Positions 49,106-57,445 of a stretch of 64,000 bases of DNA are shown in pieces. The position numbers and the translations under genes are program-made. This stretch comes from Leifsonia xyli subsp. cynodontis DSM 46306. Lineage in GTDB: Bacteria > Actinomycetota > Actinomycetes > Actinomycetales > Microbacteriaceae. Position 1 is the first letter of the stretch; each line of letters opens with the position of its first letter. The stretch covers positions 1,798,001 to 1,862,000 of the forward strand of contig NC_022438.1 in NCBI RefSeq assembly GCF_000470775.1, written 5' to 3'. Under the pieces are notes generated by a model. That model ran no database searches, was not told the DNA's origin, and saw only the letters and a list, made by a program, of their open reading frames with translations.

Positions 49106-50689
49106 TTATGATGGCAAGTACCCAAAAAGGACTTTATTTTGAATAATTCTATGAACATCCGTGTTAACGGACATGAGGGGAAGAGCAGGAGCGTATTTTG
49201 CCGCTACCTGAAGACCGACTCGTACTGTCTGCCCTGGTTGCAAATTCGTCGCCCAGTCTTTCCCGGAACAGATAATCCGATTTTCTGAAATCCCGCATGT
49301 CATTCCCCAACTATTGCTAACCGCAACAGCTTTCGGGGATTCCCATGAAACAGACCACCCAGATACGGGCCGATCTGCAGTGAGCTGCAACTCAGCGACA
49401 TACCCGGCGTTCCATGCGCCCTGCAATGACCACTTCACAGTGAGGCTTCCACCGGGCGCGCTTCCACCGGGCGCGCTTCCACCGGGCGCGCTTCCACCGG
49501 GCGCGCTTCCACCGGGCGCGCTTCCACCGGGCGCGCTTCCACCGGGCTCAGGCTGAGGTGTTAAAATTGGGCCCAAAATATCAACCTTCTCCTGTTCGGG
49601 GGTTCGCCAATCGGACTTGACAATACCGCCAGTGTCGAGACTGTTAGGATTAAAGCACCAGAATGAGAAACTCATACCTGTCTCTTTTAAATAGTCAACA
49701 ATTTCCTTAAACCAAAGGCGATCACTCTGCGTTTGAAGATCTGTTCCGAATTCCCCAAGGAGAACCGGGGCAATTCCTTGAGCGGCTATATATCCCCACC
49801 GAGAACTCCATACTTTCTTAAGGTTTCCAGGGTATGTTGGGTCGTGAAACCATGAGTGGTCGGCAACTTCCTGAGGATAATCATGCGGCGAATAAACCAC
49901 ACGGTTTGACACGTTAAGGGCAACTTGTGCGGATGCGACGCCTGTTAATTCTCCTCCCCACTCCATACCCTCAACAATCACCAACAGATTTGGGTTTACC
50001 GCAAGTACCGCATTTCCGGCCCGGGTTGCGGCCAAACGCCAGTCCACAGCTGGGTCTCCGCACCCCCAACAAGCAGGCTGATGTGGTTCGTTATGCAAGT
50101 CAACACCAATCACAGTGCGGTTTTCTCGGTAACGGGCGGCAAGTGCCCCCCAGTCCGCAATCCATCTTCCCTCAGAAATTTTGGATGTGTACCAGAGTGG
50201 TGACTGGGCGGCAGATTCTGGCCGATGACGGTCAAGAAAGACACCGAGTCGAGCCTTGTGAGCAGCATCGACAACGCGATCCAAAAGCTGCAGCGGAGTT
50301 AAATTGACAAGGTCAGGATTTATATTCCCATTAATAGTACTAGTATTGTATCCAGATAAACATTCATTTGAGTAAGGAATTCGTACGGTATTAAACCCAA
50401 GCTGGGCTATTTTTCTCATTCCCTCATCCAGCGAGATAGTCCACAAACCATGCGGAGCGCAGGCTGAAGTTTCCATACCAAACCATGCAATACCCCTAAT
50501 TACATAGGGTGCGTCGGATTCGGTAAGGATTCGTGAGCCAGAGGTATGAAGCCATCCATATTCAGAATGCTTTTCCGACGATGCAAAGGGACGTGCGTCA
50601 GCACCAGTTGCAGGGCTGACTGCGAGAATAATGCTCAGCAAGGCAATAGGGAAAGCCGCACTCGCTGCGAATCTTCTCAAAAAATTCAT
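49106..50689 (-). CDS. celA: Secreted cellulase (GH5 endoglucanase) with CBM2-like domain
   Basis: 527 residues. Signal peptide at 1-30 (FAASAAFPIALLSIILAVSP); GH5 catalytic domain about 40-380 with VIRGIAWFGMETSACAPHGL, acid/base Glu in VIGVDLHNEPHQPACWG and nucleophile Glu in APVLLGEFGTDLQTQS; a linker of seven PGGSA-type units (about 383-417); and a C-terminal CBM2-like module (about 418-505, VKWSLQGAWNAGYVAELQLT, SGWSVSWESPKAVAVSNSWG). It breaks beta-1,4-glucan. Clavibacter CelA has a similar GH5-CBM2 layout and is a wilt virulence factor; this protein lacks the additional expansin domain. GC is well below the chromosome, suggesting transfer. Intact. Confidence 0.92.
   Translation of the reverse strand: MNFLRRFAASAAFPIALLSIILAVSPATGADARPFASSEKHSEYGWLHTSGSRILTESDAPYVIRGIAWFGMETSACAPHGLWTISLDEGMRKIAQLGFNTVRIPYSNECLSGYNTSTINGNINPDLVNLTPLQLLDRVVDAAHKARLGVFLDRHRPESAAQSPLWYTSKISEGRWIADWGALAARYRENRTVIGVDLHNEPHQPACWGCGDPAVDWRLAATRAGNAVLAVNPNLLVIVEGMEWGGELTGVASAQVALNVSNRVVYSPHDYPQEVADHSWFHDPTYPGNLKKVWSSRWGYIAAQGIAPVLLGEFGTDLQTQSDRLWFKEIVDYLKETGMSFSFWCFNPNSLDTGGIVKSDWRTPEQEKVDILGPILTPQPEPGGSAPGGSAPGGSAPGGSAPGGSAPGGSAPGGSLTVKWSLQGAWNAGYVAELQLTADRPVSGWSVSWESPKAVAVSNSWGMTCGISENRIICSGKDWATNLQPGQTVRVGLQVAAKYAPALPLMSVNTDVHRIIQNKVLFGYLPS
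49445..49549. repeat. Seven 15-bp tandem repeats in the cellulase linker
   Basis: Unit GCTTCCACCGGGCGC, six exact copies and a seventh with a change at the end, coding (minus strand) for the PGGSA linker units. Exact identity points to recent expansion by slippage, so linker length probably varies between strains. Confidence 0.95.
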
Positions 50690-50802
50690 TTTGTATTCTT
50701 TTACCCTATTCTCAATTTATCTAAAACATTCTCAATATTTCTCTAAAACCGGGATTTTCTTAATAATGTATTTTCTTAATAATGTTTTTATGGAACTTTT
50801 TG

Positions 50803-51699
50803 CTACGAGATCTGAGTGCGACTCCTGAACTGAGGTCGGGCGCGCAAAAACCCGAGAAGCAGCAACAGAACCCCGAGAATCACCAGTAAAAACGCAAAGC
50901 CTGCCATGGGAAGCATGCTTCCGAGACCTGTACTGGGAAGCATTCTTCCCAGACCTCTGTGGGACCCAATCGGGTGGAGTACCTTATGCGCGGTGACAGT
51001 GGCTACCTTTGGGGTGGCTATGGTAGGGGTGGCTATGGTACTTGCGGAAGGAGAACCTGGTTTGCACACCGGGGCATTGCCGCCCTCGCCGTAATGATAG
51101 TTCGTATTGCTGTACTGTACCCACACGATGCACTCGCCGGGGGCGAGCTTGATGGGCAGGAATGCCTTGCCAATGAAAGCGGCACCCGGCTGATTATTGT
51201 TCGGATCGAAGTGCATACCGCCGCTGCGGCTGGTCGTACGGTAGTTGACATCACCATTTGCCGGGAACGTACTGCCATCGGTGAGAGTCACACCATCGAC
51301 GGACACGCGGTAAGGAATCGCTACATCAGCGCGGGCGGCGACCTCCTTGTCAGGAGAGACCCCAGCCGATGGCTCCACAGACACGCTGCCCGGTTTAGTG
51401 GCAACAGAACCCTTGTCAGGAGAGACCCCAGCCGATGGCTCCACAGACACGCTGCCCGGTTTAGTGGCAACAGAACCCTTGTCAGGAGAGACCCCAGCCG
51501 ATGGCTCCACAGACACGCTGCCCGGTTTAGTGGCAACAGAACCCTTGTCAGGAGAGACCCCAGCCGATGGCTCCACGGACACGCTGCCCGATGTAAGAGA
51601 GTCGTCGGCATGGGCCACAGCGTTTCCACCTACGCAGAGAGTCACAAGAACCACGGTTGCAACAACTCCACAAGAAAGAATATGGTTTCTCATGGTCAT
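50803..51699 (-). CDS. Exported repeat protein with LPSTG-type C-terminus
   Basis: 298 residues. Signal peptide 1-31 (NHILSCGVVATVVLVTLCVG). Repeats of GSVSVEPSAGVSPDKGSVAT (22-residue period, four copies, about 38-118). An unrecognised globular part (125-212) contains VDGVTLTDGSTFPANGDVNY and two cysteines (C190, C212). Then a Thr/Pro-rich stalk, LPSTG at 254-258, a hydrophobic segment (268-285) and a basic tail. This is a sortase-type cell wall sorting signal, although a second LPMAG lies just before the membrane segment. A surface adhesin-like role is inference. Low GC; next to the cellulase, same strand. Confidence 0.82.
   Translation of the reverse strand: MTMRNHILSCGVVATVVLVTLCVGGNAVAHADDSLTSGSVSVEPSAGVSPDKGSVATKPGSVSVEPSAGVSPDKGSVATKPGSVSVEPSAGVSPDKGSVATKPGSVSVEPSAGVSPDKEVAARADVAIPYRVSVDGVTLTDGSTFPANGDVNYRTTSRSGGMHFDPNNNQPGAAFIGKAFLPIKLAPGECIVWVQYSNTNYHYGEGGNAPVCKPGSPSASTIATPTIATPKVATVTAHKVLHPIGSHRGLGRMLPSTGLGSMLPMAGFAFLLVILGVLLLLLGFLRARPQFRSRTQIS
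51346..51590. repeat. 66-bp tandem repeats (3.7 copies)
   Basis: Units starting CTTGTCAGGAGAGACCCCAG at 51346, 51412, 51478 and 51544, nearly identical, coding on the minus strand for the 22-residue repeats of the LPSTG protein. No spacers, so not a CRISPR. Confidence 0.95.
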
Positions 51700-51967
51700 T
51701 TCTCATTCTTCGCTTACGGCTTTGAGCCAGTAATGATTAAAACATCTAATGTTTAGATATGAATCAGCTCCGAAGTTTCAATAACTTCCAATTGCCATAA
51801 CGGTGGAGCCGTCTTATTAGTTTCGCTCCAAAATGCATTGGACGTCAACCCTGATTCGCCCTGGGTTTTGTTCCTATAGGGCGGTTTGGGAGACGGGTGT
51901 TCCCACGGGGGTGTCGAGGCCGACTACTACGGCTGCCATATCTTTCGCTGGCGACACGACGCAACTG
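51700..51967. other. Gap with no supported gene
   Basis: Contains the AT-rich promoter region of the LPSTG protein gene (about 51700-51800). A minus-strand frame reading DMAAVVVGLDTPVGTP could be part of a lost gene, but nothing supports it. Confidence 0.4.
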
Positions 51968-52235
51968 CTAACGCGGTCGATATATGTCGGCCCGATGAGC
52001 GATCCGTCCCACCAGCAGCACACGGCGATCCTCATCGAGGGATGAACAGCACCCGGTAGTCGCCGCGGCGTGCAGAGTAGTAACCTTCGAGGTCGCCCTG
52101 CAGCGGCTTGCTCATCCGATACGGGTTACCCGGCAGCGTGACCGTCACGAACTCGACGACCGCAGCGACCACACGAGGCGGCAACCGGTCCAGCCCACGG
52201 ATCGCTGCCGGCGCGAACTGAACATCCCAGCTCAC
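51968..52235 (-). pseudogene. RelE/ParE-type toxin, frameshifted
   Basis: Starts MSWDVQFAPAAIRGLDRLPP and reaches GYYSARRGDYRVLF, the typical RelE core, then a frameshift at about 52045 yields a stop after 67 residues. The expected end, DEDRRVLLVGRIAHRADIYR, is in the next frame to 51968; one extra C explains it. It overlaps the antitoxin gene by four bases. The loss of the last strand and the His/Arg/Tyr residues of the ribonuclease site should inactivate the toxin. Confidence 0.82.
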
Positions 52236-52507
52236 CGCTTCGGCAACCCGAACCGCGCACGGACATCATCAGCACCGACAGTCGTACCGCTCTCAACGAC
52301 TCGGCGACCCTCGGCGAGATCCTCGCGAATCCCGGACTGTGAGAGCCAGAACAGAGTCTCATGGAGCGAATCCAAATCATCCTGGCTGATCAGAACGGCA
52401 GCGCCGTGACCGTGACGAGTGATCTGAATGATCTCGTGCTCAGACTCCACCTCATCGATGAACCTTGAGAGCTTGTCCTTCGCCTCACTCAGCGACACAG
52501 TCTTCAT
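52232..52507 (-). CDS. Phd/YefM-type antitoxin
   Basis: 91 residues starting MKTVSLSEAKDKLSRFIDEV, the Phd/YefM DNA-binding fold, with ITRHGHGAAVLISQDDLDSL and an acidic C-terminal toxin-binding tail. Upstream partner of the RelE-like toxin, overlapping it by four bases. It would repress its own operon. Intact although its toxin is broken. Confidence 0.88.
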   Translation of the reverse strand: MKTVSLSEAKDKLSRFIDEVESEHEIIQITRHGHGAAVLISQDDLDSLHETLFWLSQSGIREDLAEGRRVVESGTTVGADDVRARFGLPKR

Positions 52508-52551
52508 CGCTTCATTCTAGCCTAATTATAGGCCTGAATACAGCCGAATAA

Positions 52552-52985
52552 GAGATGGTTTCATTAGTCGGCGTGGTGGTGGTGGCTGGTTGGCGGGGAT
52601 GCTGGTGGAGTGTCGACGCTTGCCGGGGATCGGTTCATTACGGATACGTTGTGGGAGCGGTTGGAGTCGTTGATCTCGTCGCGGCCGCCGCCGGTCAATG
52701 GGTGGACGGGGCAGCCTCGGGTTCTGGACCGGAAGGGGGTTCGCTGGGATCGTGTTCGTGCTGTTGACAGGGATCCCGTGGAGGAAGCTTCCAGCCGAGC
52801 TTGGGTACGGGTTGGGGATCACCTGCTGGCGGTGTCTGCGTGAATGGTCCGAAGCGGGGGTGTGGGACGCACTGCGGAGGATCCTGCCCGATGAGCTCGA
52901 CCAGGTAGGCATGATCTTCTGGTCAAGAACCTGCCTGGACTCCGTGAGCGTCCGGGCAAAAAAGGAGGGGGTGATCTCACTGGAC
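52552..52985 (+). mobile_element. Truncated IS5-family element (relic)
   Basis: Starts GAGATGGTTTCATTAGTCGG after a TAA, like the full copies, and carries the transposase N-terminal half: RFITDTLWERLESLISSRPP, then after a frameshift in AAGGGGG, TGIPWRKLPAELGYGLGITC and CLDSVSVRAKKEG. It stops at the frameshift region (CTCACTGGAC) and lacks the second half. It is diverged from the two full copies (about 80-85% by eye) but keeps TGGAGGAAG, the ancestral version of the site broken in them. Confidence 0.85.
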
Positions 52986-53018
52986 GGATTCCAGCGGTTG
53001 TTACAACATGACGATTAG

Positions 53019-53033
53019 GTGTGCTGCCCAGGG
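53019..53033 (+). mobile_element. Solo remnant of an IS481-type terminus
   Basis: GTGTGCTGCCCAGGG, preceded by TTAG, is identical to the terminal 15 bases of IS481 copy B. The rest of the element is absent, which suggests a deletion that joined an IS end to the phage tail fragment. Confidence 0.5.
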
Positions 53034-53105
53034 CCGGGACGTTTTCAGGTGACTTCCCGGCCCTGCCACACCTGACCACCTGAAGCACCTGAAGGGAGCC
53101 ACATC

Positions 53106-53414
53106 GTGGCAGAAATCGACATCACGCCGGCCGAGAAGCGCGAGCCGCTGATCATCAACTACGGGGAGATGCGGGTCGGACCGCTCCCTGGATCGGCGCC
53201 CAGTGAACTGCTGACGATCATCGACAGCATCCCCAAGCCCAAGGTGATGGCCGGCAAGCAGAAGGAGTCGTACGAGAACCTCGTCGCCTCCGCGACCGGT
53301 TCGTTCCTCTACGACCGAGTGATCCCGGCCGACCAGAAGGCACTGCTCGATCTCGACGACATCCGCCTGATCCTCCCCGCCTGGATGAAGTACGTGAAGT
53401 TGGGGGAATCCTAA
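53106..53414 (+). CDS. Phage tail assembly chaperone, first part (gpG-like)
   Basis: 102 residues from a GTG with AAGGGAG upstream, beginning MAEIDITPAEKREPLIINYG. I do not recognise the fold by sequence. Size, acidic character and location two genes before a tape measure gene match tail assembly chaperones of siphophages, and the end has the expected overlapping -1 frame. Part of a phage remnant that begins and ends at IS sequences. Confidence 0.7.
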   Translation: MAEIDITPAEKREPLIINYGEMRVGPLPGSAPSELLTIIDSIPKPKVMAGKQKESYENLVASATGSFLYDRVIPADQKALLDLDDIRLILPAWMKYVKLGES

Positions 53415-53767
53415 GGCTCCAGGCGCTCCTATCGGAGTTCCCGGAGCCGTTCATCTACGAGCTCAGGCGCGGCGGCTTTGTAGCCGAAGACATTCTCGGC
53501 CGACCGGTGGAAGTCGATGTGTACATCGCCACCGCGGCATCGCTGCCTGAATCACCTCTCCACGCTGCGATTCATGGATGGGACTACCCCTTGTCGCGCG
53601 TGGGAATGCTTCTGCTGGATCTGATCGATTTGCAGGGTGCGAAGGCGTCCAAGAAAGGACAGTGGAAGCCCTTGCCGCGCCCATGGAAGCACGTGGAGAG
53701 GCTCGGCTTCACCGAGCTTTCGTACGACGAGGCGATTGAGCTGTTGAAGAACAACGCTGGTCGTTAG
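53405..53767 (+). CDS. Phage tail assembly chaperone, -1 frameshift extension (gpGT-like)
   Basis: An open frame in -1 relative to the first chaperone part, running from the G-run TTGGGGGAA at 53400-53408 to 53767, with LRLQALLSEFPEPFIYELRR, VEVDVYIATAASLPESPLHA and SYDEAIELLKNNAGR. It has no start codon with a ribosome site near its beginning (the first is a GTG at 53507 inside the conserved-looking part). This is the arrangement of the lambda G/GT pair, where a small share of ribosomes slip to make a fusion needed for tail assembly. Frameshifting is inferred. Confidence 0.65.
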   Translation, partial: GILRLQALLSEFPEPFIYELRRGGFVAEDILGRPVEVDVYIATAASLPESPLHAAIHGWDYPLSRVGMLLLDLIDLQGAKASKKGQWKPLPRPWKHVERLGFTELSYDEAIELLKNNAGR

Positions 53768-54012
53768 GCGGTCTGGTTCCTGGTTGCGTACGCGGCCTGG
53801 CGCAGGTCGGGACCGTAGTGCTTGTTCCACCACATGTTGTGCATGCAGTACTGGCACTTTTTGAAAAATGGCAGGAACAGCAGCCCGATCCCGCCCGTAC
53901 AGGAACCGATCAACCACAGTGTGGAGGTGCGGCCGATGTTCCCACCACCGCCTTCGCAGAGTTTGCAGTCGATGCAGCCGCGCTGTGAATAGATGTTCTG
54001 GTGCTGGGACAT
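53764..54012 (-). CDS. Small cysteine-rich membrane protein on the opposite strand of the phage tail module
   Basis: 82 residues from an ATG at 54012 (AGAGGGA upstream). RGCIDCKLCEGGGGNIG has CxxC-xx-C, then a hydrophobic segment LWLIGSCTGGIGLLFLPFFK, and KKCQYCMHNMWWNKHYG has a second CxxC, so it looks like a zinc-ribbon protein with one membrane span. It converges on the chaperone gene with a four-base overlap. Function unknown; possibly a phage moron gene. Confidence 0.55.
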   Translation of the reverse strand: MSQHQNIYSQRGCIDCKLCEGGGGNIGRTSTLWLIGSCTGGIGLLFLPFFKKCQYCMHNMWWNKHYGPDLRQAAYATRNQTA

Positions 54013-54150
54013 TCCCTCTGGGTCCTTTCGGTCTCTGGGGCAACCGTATTGCGCACCGCCCCTCTTCCGGCATCCCATCTTCGGGTGGCCAACAACCCAC
54101 GAAGGCCAGCCATCGCGCTGGCCTTTCGCGTATCCGCTCGGAGGTGAACC

Positions 54151-56008
54151 GTGTCCGAAGCAGCAGTCGCCGAAGTAACGATCATCCCGGTCTCCAAAGG
54201 CGCGCAAGGCCAGATCGAGCAGCAGCTCGGCGGTGATGCGGTCGGTGCGAAGGTCGGCGCGAGGATGGGCGCAAGCCTGATCTCCTCTCTGGGGTCGATT
54301 CTCAAGGGTACCGGGGCTGCAGCGGTCGCCACCGCCGCCACCGGGATCGGTGTCGCTCTTACCAGCGGGTTTGCCCGCCTGAACGACATCGAAGTCGCCA
54401 AAGCCAAGCTCACCGGCCTCGGCAACTCAGCCGACACCGTCAATGGGATCATGGCGAACGCTCTCGCCGCGGTGAAGGGAACCGCCTTCGGTCTCGGTGA
54501 TGCGGCCACCGTCGCTGCTGGCGCTGTAGCCGCCGGTATCAAGCCGGGGGCGCAGCTTGAGGGTGTCCTGAAGTCGGTGGTGAACTCGGCTGCTACCGCT
54601 GGCACGTCCCTTGGTGACATGGGTGCGATCTACAACAAGGTCGCCTCGACGGGCAAGGCACAGAATAACATCCTGCAGCAGGTCGCCGACCGCGGCATCC
54701 CGATTTACCAGGCGCTCGCGAACCAGTTCCATACCACTGCGGGCGCCGTTTTCGACATGGCCTCACAGGGCAAGATCGGCTTCCACGCGTTCTCGCAGGC
54801 CATGACAACGGCCTCCGGCGCTGTCGCTCAAGAGATGGGCAAAACCATCCCGGGCGCCTTCGACAACTTCCACGCGGCCCTCTCACGCATCGGCGCCGGC
54901 GCCCTCAGCGGCATCTTCCCCAAAATCGCCCCGACCATCATGGCCATCACCCAAGCCATGGTCCCACTCGAGCCGCTCGCCGCGCAGCTCGGCGCCACCA
55001 TCGGCGACCGACTGAACCCCGCCTTCGAATCCGTCACCGCTTTCCTGAACGGCGCCAACGGCGGCTTCACCGGCCTGTTCCAGACCCTCGCACCAATCGC
55101 CGGTGTCCTCGCCCCACTGACCGGTGCGTTCCTCGCCCTCGGCACGGGAGCTCTCCCCGCTGTGCTGGGCAAGATCCCGATCCTCGGTGACATGCTCGGT
55201 ATGCTGATCGGTGCTCTCGCGGGCCTCATCGCAGTGTCCCCCCAACTGCAGCAGGCATTTGGTGTCATCGGTAGTCAGCTTGCGCAAACGTTCGGGAACC
55301 TCCTGACAACGCTTGGCCCGGTGATCGGTCAGATCGGGTCCGCGTTAGCGGTCATGGCGCAGACGATCGGTGGTGTGCTCGCCGACGCGCTGCTCACGGT
55401 GGCGCCGTTCCTGTCTCAGTTGGTGAAAATCCTCGGCGGTGTTCTCCTCGCGGTTCTTCCGTCCATGCTGACACTGATTCACCCAGCTGTCGGGCATCTT
55501 CTCGGCCCTCGCTGGGGCGCTCGTCCCGGTAGTGGGCGCGGTGTTGCAGGCTCTCGTGCCTGCGTTCTCGTCGATCGGTCCGATCATCGGCACCATTGTC
55601 TCGGCGATCGTGCCTCTGGTGTCGATGCTCGCGACAGCGCTCATGCCGATCTTCCAAGCGCTCGCACCGATGGTGACGACGTTGTTGTCTGCGATCACAC
55701 CGCTGATCCCGATCGTGCTGCAGCTAGCGAGCTCTCTGGTGTCCGCGCTGGTGCCGATTCTCATGGGTCTTATCCAGGCGCTGTCGCCAATCATCCCCAT
55801 GATCGTGAACCTCGCCGCGAAGCTCGTTGGCATGCTGGCCCCGATCCTGCAAGCCCTCGCCCCGCTGATCGGTCAGCTGATCACCGCGTGCATGCCGTTG
55901 GTTGGGGTGCTTTTGCCGCCGTTGATGGGCCTGTTCTCCGCGCTCATGCCGATCATCCAGGAGCTCTTCACTGTGTTCCTTCAGCTCCTCAAACCGATCT
56001 GGGGCTTA
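54151..56008 (+). pseudogene. Phage tail tape measure protein, frameshifted and truncated by an IS
   Basis: Starts MSEAAVAEVTIIPVSKGAQG and shows the tape measure pattern: Gly/Ala-rich helices, AAVATAATGIGVALTSGFAR, then FHAALSRIGAGALSGIFPKI and long hydrophobic repeats (PLIPIVLQLASSLVSALVPI). At about 55480 one inserted base moves the continuation FTQLSGIFSALAGALVPVVG to another frame. The gene stops at the IS5-type copy 2 at 56009, and no C-terminal part is found beyond it. About 620 residues of a protein usually over 1000 remain. Confidence 0.85.
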
Positions 56009-56907
56009 GAGATGGTTTCAGTAGTCGTTTTTGGTGAGTTTGCGGGCGCTGGTGATCGCGATTGCTAGAGCGACGAGCGCCGTGATCGTTGAGGCGGTGC
56101 GGTCGTAGCGAGTGGCGAGTTTCCGGAAGGCGAGGATCCAGGCCATGGTGCGTTCGACTACCCAACAGTGTTTACCCAGTCACTGTTTGGAGTCGACTCC
56201 GATTCGTGCGATGCGTGCCTTGATCCCACGACAACGCAGGTAACAGCGGACGCGGCGGTTGTCGTAAGCCTTATCGGCGTGGAAGATAACCGGGCGGCGT
56301 CTGGGCCGACCGCGGCCGACGCCCTTGATCGCGGTGATGTTGTCTAACACAGGTTCCACGAGCATGGAGTCGTGTCGGTTGGCGCCGGAGATCTCCACAT
56401 GCAGCGGGAGTCCGTTGCGGTCGGTCAGGACATGGTACTTGGTGCCCCGTTTCCCACGATCCGTGGGGTTAGGTCCAGTGAGATCGCCCCCCTTTTCGCC
56501 CGGACACTTACGGAGTCCAGGCAGGTTCTTGACCAGTCGATCATGCCAGCCTGGCCGAGTTCGTCGAGCATGATCTTCCGCAGTGCATCCCACGCGCCCG
56601 CTTCGGACCATTCACGCAGACGCCGCCAACAAGTGACCCCGGACCCATACCCCAACTCGGGCGGGAGCTTCTCCACGGGATCCCCGTCAGCAGCACGAAC
56701 ACGATCCCAGCGAACACCTTCCGGTCAGGAACCCGAGGCTGCCCAGCCCGCCCATTGACCACAGGCGGCCGAGGCGGAATCAACGGCTCCAGCCGCTCCC
56801 ACAACATATCCGTAATGAACCGATCCTCAGCAAGCGTCGACACTCGACCAGCATCCCCGCTAACCAGCCACAACAACCACCGCCACGCCGACTACTGAAA
56901 CCACCTC
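56009..56907 (-). mobile_element. IS5-family (IS427-like) insertion sequence, copy 2 (899 bp)
   Basis: Appears identical to copy 1 throughout, including the transposase lesions. The flanks are TTA on the left (56006-56008) and TAA on the right (56908-56910), so the expected 3-base duplication does not match. Together with the missing end of the tape measure gene this suggests that a deletion or recombination joined two different sites at this element. Confidence 0.9.
56018..56876 (-). pseudogene. IS5-family transposase in several frames (copy 2)
   Basis: Same pieces and the same lesions as copy 1: one-base loss after GIPWR, the -1 step at GCGAAAAGGGGGG, and an in-frame TGA at 56180-56182 before LGKHCWVVERT. 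Confidence 0.85.
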
Positions 56908-57358
56908 TAAGGCCAGAAACCACCACCCGAGAAGGGGGATGGCATGAGTGCCGTCTTTTACACGAGCCATAACATCACTTTTTATCAACATGGCCGAACG
57001 CTACTCTCCAGCCATACACACCGGCAACACCCCTGCGGTAGGTGTGTGGCTGCGGCGTTTGCAGCGGCCGGTAGGCGAACCATTCGGAGAATGGTGACCC
57101 GCTCGGCAGACGGCATCGTGGGTGTTCGGCAGGTAGGCCGTTCTGCTGGTGCTCGCGGTAGAAGCTGGACAAACTTCGCGGCCGTCAGCTGCTTCTCGGT
57201 CATCTCCACCGCCAACGCTGAACGTGTTCGTGATCGCCTTCGCCGGCCGTGGCTGACTCCCTGGCCTTAACTGAGCCTTAGGGTCACCGTCCGTTTCCAC
57301 CATTTTTTGGATAGGCCTCCCCGCAGACCCGCTCATGGGGTTAACCTCTTCCCTGCCT
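56908..57358. other. Degenerate stretch after the phage fragment
   Basis: At 56944 an ATG with AAGGGGGA upstream begins MSAVFYTSHNITFYQHG, perhaps the start of the next phage tail gene, but the frame soon becomes unlike protein. Minus-strand frames (MTEKQLTAAKFVQ; EWFAYRPLQTPQPHTYRRGV) are pieces of something lost. No gene can be supported. Confidence 0.4.
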
Positions 57359-57393
57359 CCCAGACAGGCCCCCTCATGAGGGGCCTGTCTGGG
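57359..57393. terminator. Strong palindromic hairpin
   Basis: CCCAGACAGGCCCC and GGGGCCTGTCTGGG flank a short CTCATGA loop that is itself nearly palindromic. It separates the degenerate phage stretch from the secreted-protein gene and probably isolates the latter from upstream transcription. Confidence 0.7.
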
Positions 57394-57445
57394 GGGAATG
57401 CTCGCTCGTATGGTGCGAGGGGTAGCAGGAATTGAGGAGGTTTTG

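Noticed and set aside
49445-49549. Possible CRISPR-like repeat array
   Set aside because: Units are 15 bp, contiguous without spacers, and in frame in the cellulase linker.
51346-51590. Possible CRISPR or satellite array of 66-bp units
   Set aside because: No spacers; the units are in frame and encode the 22-residue repeats of the LPSTG protein.
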